The position numbers and the translations under genes were made by a program. The notes under the pieces are model-generated. The model did not search any database and was not told the DNA's origin. It saw only the letters and a program-made list of their open reading frames with translations. 64,000 nucleotides of DNA, taken from Larix kaempferi. Lineage: Eukaryota; Streptophyta; Pinopsida; Pinales; Pinaceae. Positions 54,455 through 64,000 of the stretch are shown here, piece by piece. The stretch is from NCBI GenBank assembly GCA_027924585.1, contig BSBM01002098.1:7415001-7479000 (forward strand). Direction: 5' to 3'. Each line of letters starts with the position of its first letter. Position 1 is the first letter of the stretch.

Positions 54455-57005
54455 CAAACGACATTGTGAATAACCATGGTTGATTATGGTTAACTATAAT
54501 TTACTATAATTAATCATAGTTAACTATAGTTGACTATATAATTGTTAACCATATTTACCATGGCTAATGATTATTAACTAATATTAATTAAGTAAAGGTG
54601 AATGTGGTTAGTCATGGTTGACTTTGATTACTATGGTTTACCATGTTGATTATTGTTGACTATAGTTGACTATGGTTCACCATAATTGTCCTTGAGGTTG
54701 ACTATGGTTGACCTAGTTCACTTAGTTGACTATGAATGACTATGCTTGATCATGTTTATTGTATTTGACCACTTGGTTTATTATGGATGACTATGGTTGA
54801 TAATAGTTGACTCCAATTGATGATAGTTGACCTTTTTAACTGTGGTTGACCATGGTTAACTACTTTTAGCAATGATCTACCTTGATTCACAAAAGTTGAC
54901 TATGTTGACCTAGTTGGTTTAACTTAGTTCGTTGTAGTTAACTATATTGACGTAGTTGAATGTGATCAATTGTGGTTGACCTTGTCAACTATGGGTGACC
55001 ATGGTCAATGGTGATGACTTTGTTTAATTATTGTTGACTATGATCAATAATGGTTGATCATGGTTAACTTTGATTGACTATGCTAGTTGAGATTGACCAT
55101 GTTTGGCTAACATTTTACATGGATGGTTATAGTAGATTGTCATTGACATTAATTGACCAAAACCCATTGTTGTTCATCATTGATGATTATTGTAGACCAT
55201 AATTTCCTATATTTGATCAAATTAACCATGTTGACTATGCTTAACTATGGTTAACCATGGTTGACAATGCTTGACCATTGTTTATAATGATTGACCATGT
55301 TGACTTGGTTTATAATGGTTGGTTATTTTTAAATATAATAGACCATGTTGACCTTTGTTGCATATGTTAACTTAGTTAACCATATTTAACCATGGTTAAG
55401 AATAATTGACCATGGTTTATAATATTTCTGTGTTGATAATCATTGACTATGGTTACCACGCTGACCATGGGTGACCATTATTGACTAATGTTGATCATAT
55501 TTAGTATAAGTTTGACTATAGTTGACCAGGTTTATTATGGTTTACATTGGTTATTCATGGTTAACTATGGTTTACCATGTTTCCTATGGTCGACCATGTT
55601 TTATATGGTTGGCCATGTTTTACTACGGTTGACCTTATTAACCTTGCTAACTTTAATTAATTGTTGTTTACCAAGTTGACTATGGTTGACCTTCATTACC
55701 ATGGTTGACTATCACTGACAATGGTTGATCTTGTTAACCATGTTGATTATAAGTGACCATGGTTAACCATGTTAATTATGCTTTGAATATGGTTTACCCT
55801 CTTGGCCATGTTTGACTGTGGTTGACCCTATGACCATGTTGACTCTACTTTACCATGGTTAACAAAGGTCAATAATGGTTTATTATCAATACTTATAGTA
55901 AACCATGTAAGCAATAATTAACTATGGTTGTGGTTGATTATCGTAAACTATAGTAGACCATGATTCATATTTTCACAGGTAGATGTGTGAGAGGAGCTTG
56001 TATGGAAGGTCTGTATCCAGTTTGTGTACTCTACGCATGTTTCAGACTGCTCAGTTGAGTCCATCATCAGGAGAAAATTTAGAAAATATAGTAGACCATA
56101 TTGAGCATGTTTGGCTATGGTTGACCTAGTGACCATGTTAACTCTACTTTACCATATTTGATTATGGTAGACCATGTTAACTATGGCTAATAATGGTTTA
56201 TTATCAATAGCTATAATAAACCATGTAAGCAACAGTTAACTATAGTTGTGGTTGATTATCATAAACTATAGTAGACCATGTTGAGCATGTTTGACTATGG
56301 TTTACTCAGTTGATCTAGTTGACTATGGTTAGCCCTATTTGAGCATGGTTGATTTTGGTTGACCATGTTGGAGAAGGAAAAAGTGATTGACAATTAAAGG
56401 TGACTTTGGTTAACCTTGGTTTACTATAATCTATTTTGATTCTTAATAGTCGACTATAGTTGACTCTGTTTGATTTTGGTTGACTATGGTCGATTTTAGT
56501 TGACAATACTTTATTTTTGTCCTTAATGGTTGACTATGGTTGATTTTGGCTAACCTTAGTTGATTTTAGTTGAGTATAGTTGATTTGAATCCTTATTGAT
56601 TGATTATTGGTTGAATCTAATTATTTTTGTATGATTGTAGCAAATGTTGGTTCACTATGGTTGAATTTCATGGATCATGGATTTGGTCGGCTATGGTTGA
56701 CTATGGTTGATTTGATGGATGTTGGTTGACTGTCATTTACTGTAGTTGAATTTGGATGGATTTGGTTAATAATGGTTGACTGTAGGTGACTTTGGTTGAC
56801 CTTGCTTACCTGTGGATAATTGTGATTGACTATAGTTGATTTTGAATATTAATGATTGCATCTGGTTGACTACAGTCAATTCTAAATCTTAATGGTTGCT
56901 TATGGTTAATTATAGGTTGTTTATGGTGGACTTTCATTGATTGTGGTTGACCATAGTTGACATTTGTGGTTGATTGTAGTTGACTCTTGTTAAATGGTTG
57001 ATTGT
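54455..57005 (+). repeat. 2.5-kb degenerate satellite of TTGAC(Y)ATGG-type words
   Basis: Almost the whole stretch is built from 10-12 bp words such as GTTGACTATG, GTTGACCATG, GTTAACCATG and GATTGACTAT, with variable spacing. CCATGG and TTAACCATGGTTAA-type palindromes are frequent. A segment of about 220 bp (55,790-55,970) recurs diverged at 56,120-56,290 around a non-repeat insert (55,965-56,095). Short open frames inside it are artefacts. Confidence 0.92.
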
Positions 57006-57012
57006 GATTTGA

Positions 57013-57517
57013 GCATGTTTCTTGCGCGTTCCATGATTGTGTGATTCATTCACTCAACCACACCATTTTGCTATGGAGTATATGGAATTGTCTTTTGGTG
57101 CTTAATTCCTTCCTTCATAGCAATTTTATCAAATTGCTTCAAGCAATACTCTCCTCCATTATCTGATCTAATACGTAGAATAAATTTTCTCGAACTTTTC
57201 TCTACTCATGCCTTGAACTCCTTGAATTTATCAAAGGCTTCCAACTAATTTTTCAAAAAATACACCTACACTCTTCTAAAATAATCATCTATAAAAGTTA
57301 TAAAATATCTAGCACCATTTATAAATAGAGTGGGGATTGGTCCAAATATATCAGAATGAATAAGTTGCAAAAGATTAGAACTTTTACCAGAGCTTAGAGT
57401 AAACTGAACTCTCTTATGTTTACCAAAAATATAGTGCTCACACAAGTCTAAATTACGAGACTTAATCCCATAAAGGATACCTCGGTCATGTAGAATTTTC
57501 AAACCTTGTGTTAGCAC
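57013..57517 (-). mobile_element. Copia integrase fragment
   Basis: On the minus strand: CEHYIFGKHKRVQF (pre-integrase zinc region end), LLQLIHSDIFGPIP and ARYFITFIDDYFRRV (with the HSD and DDY aspartates of the integrase core), then after a frame change RSDNGGEYCLKQFD (second catalytic region) and HQKTIPYTP. There QQNGV has become stop-QNGV, and MERARNML follows. It ends where the TTGAC satellite begins. Only the integrase N-terminal two thirds is present. Confidence 0.8.
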
Positions 57518-57529
57518 TAGTTTCAGATT

Positions 57530-58440
57530 AAATAGTTGGAGGGGGTTAAATCCTCGCAGATAATATGTAAGGTCTGAGATTCTTGAGTTGTATGACCCAG
57601 AAGAATGCTAATGAGGTCTCTGAATGTTTATTTGTAGGTGGGAAATGGAAATGATTGAAAATATTAAGTTTCAACATTGCAAATGAGGGCTAAAGTGTGA
57701 AAATCCGCCCAAAGTTATATGGAGGCACTAATGAACGGAGAAAATCTATGGCAGTGGAGATCAACGGTTGCAAAGCGACTTCGCAAAAGAAATATGCATG
57801 GTTTGGGTGCGGGCGGAGCTTGGTTAACCCACAAGCAGATCGATGGTTAGATCAACGGACAAAAAAAATATCTACGGTCATCAAGTGGTTCGCTGATTAG
57901 ACATGCACGGAGAAATGAACTTTCCAAATCTGCGAAGTGGTGGTAGGCTCCACATGGTTCAACGGTGCAGATATGACGGAGATGAGCATCAACGACAAGC
58001 ATTTTGTTCGCAAATACAACATGCACGAACAAACAACAATTTCCAAATTGGTGAAGCTTGGTAGGGAACGCGCCTTTGGACGGTCAGGATGTAAACAAGG
58101 CTCAGATCTACGGTCAGCATTGGCTTCGCAAGATATAGGTGCGAGGAAGGAAACAGTTGAAAGGTTGAAGACTGCGAAGGCTTGCGGAGTTGAACATGGA
58201 AAAAGATCAACGGCACAGGATCGATCGTGCAGATGGACAGCTCAAAGAATTCCTTTATCGCAGGAGGTGCAAGAATGATATGAAAAGATAAATAATATAA
58301 AAATGAAATGCATGGAGTTTCAGGTTCCTATTTGTCCTGTGCATTGGAAAGCGAAAGCCGACGATAGTGCAGAAAGCGGCCACCTCAGACACGAACCTCG
58401 AACTAGCTGTCAGTGAACCAGGTAGGCCTCTTGTCCTTTC
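57530..58440. other. Leader-like region before the 58.4-kb ORF
   Basis: A loosely repetitive stretch (ATCAACGGTTGCAAAGCG, GATCGATGGTTAGATCAACGG, ATCTACGGTCA words) without a recognised protein. Frames at 57697-57900 and 57937-58278 are open but look like repeat text. It may be the untranslated leader of the element whose ORF starts at 58455. Confidence 0.4.
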
Positions 58441-58454
58441 AGAAAACTATTTAA

Positions 58455-61400
58455 ATGGTTGAGTTAGGAGAAGTAGAGCCCCCAGGTTTTGAAAACCAGA
58501 AGATAGAAGAACTGTTAGAAGATAAGGATGCTGAGATTTATGATACATTACTGCTGAATGGACCTATTGAAGCAGTAAAAGATAGACTGAAACTTATTAG
58601 GGACCAAGGTATAGACGTCCATAAGGTATACAGGTCATTTTTTCAATTTTTCTCAGTCGACCAAACCCTAAATTGCCCCGAATTCGTCGACTGGTGCGCT
58701 ACTAATTATTCCTCTTCTGAGAGGGTAATTATGGATGCATCCGGCTTGAAGATATTGTGTCCTGTCAGCCCCGTTGTTATAAGAAAATCCCTATCAATTC
58801 CTGACGAATTCAGTCTGAAGTCTAAAGATTACAAGGAAGAGTCCCTAATTCAGTATTTTAGATAGTCTACAATTGAGTTAAGCAAATTTTCTTCAGGGTT
58901 TTCCTAAAACCTAGTGTCTCATTGCAAAACCAGCCTTTCCCAGTCGAAGTTAGTCTCTTTACTAAAGAATCTAAGTGTGTCATAACCATGCTAAGCAAAT
59001 TCTTAGGATTGGACACAGATATGTATGTCACTGAACCCTTGATAAGTCTGATGTTCGTCCTTAGCACCTGCCCATTAGAATCTGAAGAGTCTGACCAGTC
59101 AGTCCAGTGTGCTTGTCTTAAGTTTGATGAGTCCTTAGCTGAGAATATCCATTCTCAGCTAGTGGACTTCCACAAGACCAGAAGTTTCGGGTTTCAAGCA
59201 TATTTGCTAAGGACGTTCTTGTCATTTAATGAAGAGAATTTGCAGCTTCCTGAGATGAAGCTCACAAAGGAAATGAACACAGACTACAACATATTCATGA
59301 ATAACCTCATGTCAGAGATTTACAATGTTTTTTATCAGGAAAGATTGCTTAGGGTGTTAACAGAGATGAAGGAGATGTTGCCACCCTCTTCTGAAAAGAG
59401 AATAGGTGACTGGTTTCTCTTGGAACACAACACAGTAATCAGAGTGTATGGGTTTGCTCATCCACCCTAAGCACTACCAGCATTTCTAACTCCTAGAGTG
59501 TTTACTATGGAATTGATCAGGCAAAAGTTGAGGGTAGAAATTGAACATTTTCTAGACCATAAGAAAACTTCAGACATTACATTTCCATGGGCTGTAGGCC
59601 CATTCATCATTAAGAATAAAGCTTCCCTTTCAGCCATTGAGTGTGTGATAAGAGAAATGGGATTTCAAACAAAAGTGGCCATCAACTATGATCCTCATCA
59701 CATTATATCCAACAGAAGACAAGACTGTAAAAGAAAAGCTTTTGAACACTTTGAGCTTGTAGGTCCGGCAGAGACTGCTAATTGGGTGGAATATCCACAT
59801 AGAAGATGTTGATGTACAGGAAGATTCCACTACCCCAGTAAAAGGAGCCACTTCAGCTCAGTTTGATATTTACAGCTTGATCCCAGCATTGGAGAAAGTT
59901 GCACCCTTAGCTAGCTCCTCTGAGAAGAGCAATAAAAGAGATTTCGCTGAGGTTATGGATATAGAAGATGAAGACACAGAAAAAGCCCCAAAGAAACAGA
60001 AGGTAGAAGAGGAAAACAAACTGGTGCTGGTGACAGGTGATAAAGGTAAGAAGAAGGAGGTGAAATCCGAAGTACCTGCCTTCGAAATCAAGGAGTATGT
60101 ATTTGGTAAAGCAACTACTGAGCCTGCTGCACAAGGAAAAAGTAGATCAGAGCTATTGGGGGTATATAAAGGGGATAAAGATACAGCTTCAGAAGAATCA
60201 AAGTTGTATGTATAGGTTAGACATATTTCTAACAATAATGTATCCTTAGTCACTGCTAGGAGCCATGCTCAGAATACTCTGAATTTTGCCATAACAACCA
60301 AAGATAAGGCCATTGAGGTGAAAATGAACCTGTAGGACATTCCCATTCCTGACATGATCCATCTACATAAGGAAATTGGAGATGTAATTTATGCCAAATT
60401 GTTGAAAGTTGCATTAAAACTGTCCAAATTACAATCCAGTAAGGATAAGATTGGGAATCAGCTTAGACAGGAAAGGGTGGAGAATAAAGCTCACCAAGAA
60501 AAAATAAAAAAGTTGCAGACAACATTGTTGGCTACTGAAGGCCAAACAGACAAAAGGGCAAGCATACAAAATCTGCTGAATGAGAAGGATAGTACTATTT
60601 AAACACTAAAGAAGAATCTAAAGATTCCTTCCACTCAGTTGGTAGAAGCTTCTGAGCTGACAGAGTTGGAAAAGAAAAGAGAAGAGTTGAAAAATGAATT
60701 AATAGATTGCAAAGCCAAATTATTGAAGTTTGAAGAGAAAGAAAAGCAGTGGCAAAGGGATATGTCCCTTATAGTGGAAATCGAGAAGAATCTAAAGGCT
60801 AAAGCTGAAGATTTGGAGAAGAAATTGCAGGAGAAAGGTAAAGAGTTAGAGAATATGATCACCTCTTCCTCCATTGAGTCTGGTGATTTCTCTATCGTTC
60901 AAGTTTTGGCACAAGTAATACTGAAGGACTTGGAACTAGTGAAGTTGCAGAAGCAGAACACAGACCTGGAAAGCAGAGTTTCGAAAGAAGGACATGAGAG
61001 GAAGACTTGGGAAGCTAAGTACCTAGCGTTACATGTTAAATATGATGAATTAATGAAGCAGGCTACAGGTCAAACATCACTGTAGGAAGCAAAGCAGGTA
61101 ATTTGGGATGATGTTCTAGTTGAAGCAAACAAATTAAGACCCTATCTTGATTTTATTTTAGATAAGGAAGCTGTCATTAAATTGGCCAAGCAGAGTGTAA
61201 CAACAGTGAAATAAAAGTTGAACAAGAAGCCCATTGAACGTGCTGCAAATGCCATAGATTCTTTGAATGGGTTGACTGAGGATGAAGTGAAAGAAGCTAA
61301 CATAAAGGACATATTATCTACCATTATTTGGGCCAAGAAGGTGGAAAATAAACATCAACATTTAGGTACAATTCAGGCCAAGATAGACATTATGGCACAC

Positions 61401-61775
61401 CAATTGAAGCTCTTTAGGGATATGTTTGATCCATTATTCAATAAGGGAACCCCACTCTTTTGGGAAGAAGATGGTACCATGCTAACTCAAAAAGAGTATC
61501 AAGATAGGTTGATGGAATGTAGGTTAGATTGTGCACGCTTTGCTGACATGAACCAATATCTGTCAGGTAAAACAGTTGTGGACAAGCTGGCAAAGGAGTT
61601 TGAATTGGTTTTGATTTTCAAAGAGGCATGTGCACACCTACAGAGCTATTCATACATAGATCATGTAGAGCTGTGGGTATTGTTGAATGAGGTGGCCACG
61701 TCAGATTTTCCAGCTGCTGACCAATGGAAGATTGTGGAGAAATATGGAAAATCCAAGCTAACGCTGCATGCATAA
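58455..61775 (+). pseudogene. Decayed retroelement-type protein with coiled-coil C-terminal half
   Basis: One long old reading frame in pieces: 58455-58865, then after a frame change 58922-59812, then back in the first frame 59877-61775. Stops break it (for example at about 58,863, 59,470, 60,215, 60,602, 61,085 and 61,215). The first half is globular (FFQFFSVDQTLNCPEFVDWC, IRKSLSIPDEF, CLKFDESLAENIHSQLVDFH, FGFQAYLLRTFLSFNEENLQ, RIGDWFLLEH). The middle has an acidic/lysine tract with PKKQKVEEENK (nuclear-localisation-like). The rest is coiled coil rich in K, E, L and Q (60354-61085), with a final helical segment. I do not know its function. The layout, with LTR-like sequence after it, suggests an accessory or gag-like ORF of an LTR retrotransposon. 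Confidence 0.55.
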
Positions 61776-61889
61776 AGCTCTTTGAAGATCGTGGAGATTT
61801 GCAGTCTAAAGACTTAGTTACTTAGGCTTTTGTTTATTCACTGGAGTCTATTACTAGTCAGTAACTGTTCATTAACACATGTAAAAGGC

Positions 61890-64000
61890 AGTTAAGCTGT
61901 AACACCTCCAAAATTCATAATTTTTTTTTTTTTTTTTGTGTAGTATAAATACTATAATTTATTATGCGAAAAGTATAATTTTGGAATGTTAATCTCTTTG
62001 TTAACTTTTTAACTACAAATTATAATGGCGATACTTAATTTCCCAAATTCATCGTTTAATTATTGCGTCTTAGCCACTGAAATAAGACTTCTAATTGACT
62101 GTCATTAAGATGACGATTTAATGCTTAAGATGATGTTGATATTTAATTTGCTATTCTTTGGGTCGTAATATGATATTGTACTTATATTTATAATTTTAAT
62201 ATTGAACATGTTTTTCTTTTGTTGAAGGGGTTCCTTGTGACACCCCGAAGCTTACTTAGCTTTACGCTAATGCATTCTGCCACTTTGACCAGGTTACAGG
62301 TAAGACACACAACTATAGAGAATGTATTGATATTAAGGTTATTATGGTGACCAACAACTTCTTACTCTTTGATGATTAGATTATCATTATGAGACTTAGT
62401 CCAAACTCGACTAAGGGGTTGGAGACTTCTAACCAAACTCAATGGTGATAAACACTATTTTTCATAGTTGAATTATGTTTATGTTGCTTGGCTAACTCCT
62501 TACTATGGGGTTCGAGGTTCCTAAGCAAAATGTGATGGTATACATTTGTTTAAGTGCCAAACTATATTATAATAGTTCAAAGGCCAAAGTATTGATCTAC
62601 CATGCAAACGTTGGTGTAACTATAGAAATGGGGTTTTATATTAAAGAGATAGTGGTTGACAGGTTTCACAATAAATGAGCCCATGTGATTGACTTTGGAT
62701 TGAACTCCACGTATAGGGAAAACCCTATCCATGCACTAAGGGTTTGGTCTTTGGAATTCGCATTGTGTTTTTCAGAGGGCTGGAGAGCCATGCTCTCTCG
62801 GCCGCCATGGCTATGAGCCATTGAAACGCAGTCTCAGTTTAACTTGGTCACAGAGGTGATTACCATTACTGTTTTTGTGGTCTTCAGTTGTTAAGGTTAT
62901 GGTTCTCGTTGCTTGGCTTTCAGCCTGTATGCTTCAAAGAAGCTCTCGGCCGAGTTCATGTCTAGAGAAGGTAATGTCCTGCAACCTTTATAAGTATTTA
63001 ACTATTTTTTTGTATTCTTGTAAATGTTCTTTATACTCCGTCAATCATCTTTTGACCACTCGCTTCTTTGTTTGACAGGGTTCCTACTAGTCCTATGGTC
63101 TCGGCGATAGTTTGGGAGAAAGGGAAGGCGACTCCAGTGGTTTGGAACCACGGTAAGCTTCGGGCCCATCCACGAGAGTGACCTCTGTCAACAAATGTTT
63201 ATTAAGGCGATGGCTTACTACTGCTTGTTTGATTATAGAAGAGGGATGTTTGGCACTTACTTGTAGTAGCGTTGATAATGTACATGTCTTCTAGTTAAAT
63301 GCCAACGTTGGGGTTTCGACCAACTGTTTGTAAGGAATTTGTTTTGTTTTGGGGTACCATTCTGGTGACCCTGAGCAATGCTCACTATAATGTACTCGTT
63401 TTTAAAGAAATATTAGTTACCGGTTTCGATACTTGTTTTGAATGTTAACAATGTTGCCCTCGGTTTCCTTTATTGTTTATAAATTGTGTTTTGGTCAACG
63501 TATTTGGTTTTTGGGCCAAGCCCTACTTCGTAGCTTCGTTAATATTATGCAATGCTTGTAATGTTCCTCGATTATAAAATGTTTTGACTTATACAAGGTT
63601 AAACCCTAAACCCTGTTATGTATTTAGATTCGGTATCTATAATTTCATATGGTATAAATATTTAACTCCGGGCGATCTCTCTCTTGAGACTCGAACCCTT
63701 AACCTTTAAATGAATTTAATATTTTGATACCGGTTTGAATATGATGGCAACGATGCATCCAATGGATCTCATCGAGCTCAGTGCTTGATACGTTCTGCAT
63801 CACTTCAATGTTTTCGCCTATATTAGGAAATATGATAAGTTTCTATTGTTTATAGTTTTATACATATGGATGCCAATTGTATTTATTTTGGTTGGCAAAA
63901 CCTGGGGTTGTGTAAACCCGGTTCATAATATTTCAATGAACTCAGGGTGAGCCCTTACGGGTCTCGAACCCTTATTACGAGATTGTAATAACTCTGTTGT
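61890..64000 (+). mobile_element. Probable LTR sequence following the coiled-coil ORF, runs off the window
   Basis: TGTAACACCTCC at about 61,901, followed by an oligo-T run, is a typical start of plant Gypsy-type LTRs. GTGACACCCCGAAGC occurs at about 62,237. The rest has no coding match, and it contains repeated GGGTCTCGAACCCTTA-type words at 63,690 and 63,961. No right end or PBS lies in the window, so length and type are open. Confidence 0.35.

Noticed and set aside
55488-55679. 63-codon frame in the TTGAC satellite.
   Set aside because: Pure product of the repeat words.

Overview
The window looks like nuclear DNA of a seed plant with a large, repeat-rich genome, most likely a gymnosperm. 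The sequence is AT-rich and gene-sparse. It is littered with decayed LINE, Ty1/Copia and other LTR-element pieces, and one gene is broken by an intron of about 34 kb. The assignment to gymnosperms is an inference from this architecture and from the recognisable plant proteins, not a species identification.

The main gene is on the minus strand and runs from about 39.7 kb leftwards to 2.9 kb. I could assemble seven exons (39240-39733, 39094-39158, 38105-38238, 3873-3940, 3555-3768, 3265-3357, 2891-3040). All joints use GT-AG, all phases agree, and together they give 406 codons without a stop. The product resembles bacterial-type SxxK serine hydrolases of the beta-lactamase/penicillin-binding-protein fold. 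The nucleophile serine codon is split between exons 1 and 2 (YFYPAS-SIK), and an SDN motif opens exon 4. The C-terminal exon(s), which should carry the K-(T/S)-G-like third motif, were not found and probably lie beyond the left edge. Intron 3 (3941-38104) is 34,164 bp.

Inside intron 3, from left to right, I see:
- telobox-rich and CT-rich tracts (9.3-10.1 kb);
- a minus-strand LTR/PBS signature (11.6 kb);
- a LINE on the minus strand (12.65-13.2 and 15.4-18.9 kb), split by an insert that holds a probable LTR (13201-14777) and a VPS9-domain (Rab5 GEF) gene fragment (14944-15309);
- an LTR-like fragment (25.1-25.45 kb) related to one at 1.7-1.97 kb;
- a second LINE 5' portion (26.8-28.9 kb);
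- Copia gag/protease remains (30.1-31.2 kb) and a Copia LTR with an adjacent PBS (31307-31630);
- a cinnamyl-alcohol-dehydrogenase pseudogene with its pieces in non-protein order (32.4-32.9 kb).

Right of the gene, 40-41.4 kb holds an unidentified 351-codon ORF. A nodulin/NFD4-like MFS fragment lies at 43.6 kb. A 56-bp minisatellite (about 14 units, telomere-like core) spans 44.86-45.7 kb, and two isolated inverted units follow at 46.4 and 46.65 kb. A pogo/Tigger-like DDE transposase pseudogene (46944-49661) has kept one frame but carries four internal stops, each explained by a single C-to-T change, and a D-to-N change at the third catalytic position. The last part has a long foldback at 54 kb, a 2.5-kb degenerate satellite built on TTGACYATGG-like words (54.45-57.0 kb) and a Copia integrase fragment (57.0-57.5 kb). 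It ends with a decayed retrotransposon-type gene with long coiled coils (58.45-61.8 kb) that runs into LTR-like sequence up to the window end.

Apart from the hydrolase, nearly everything recognisable is broken or mobile-element-derived.
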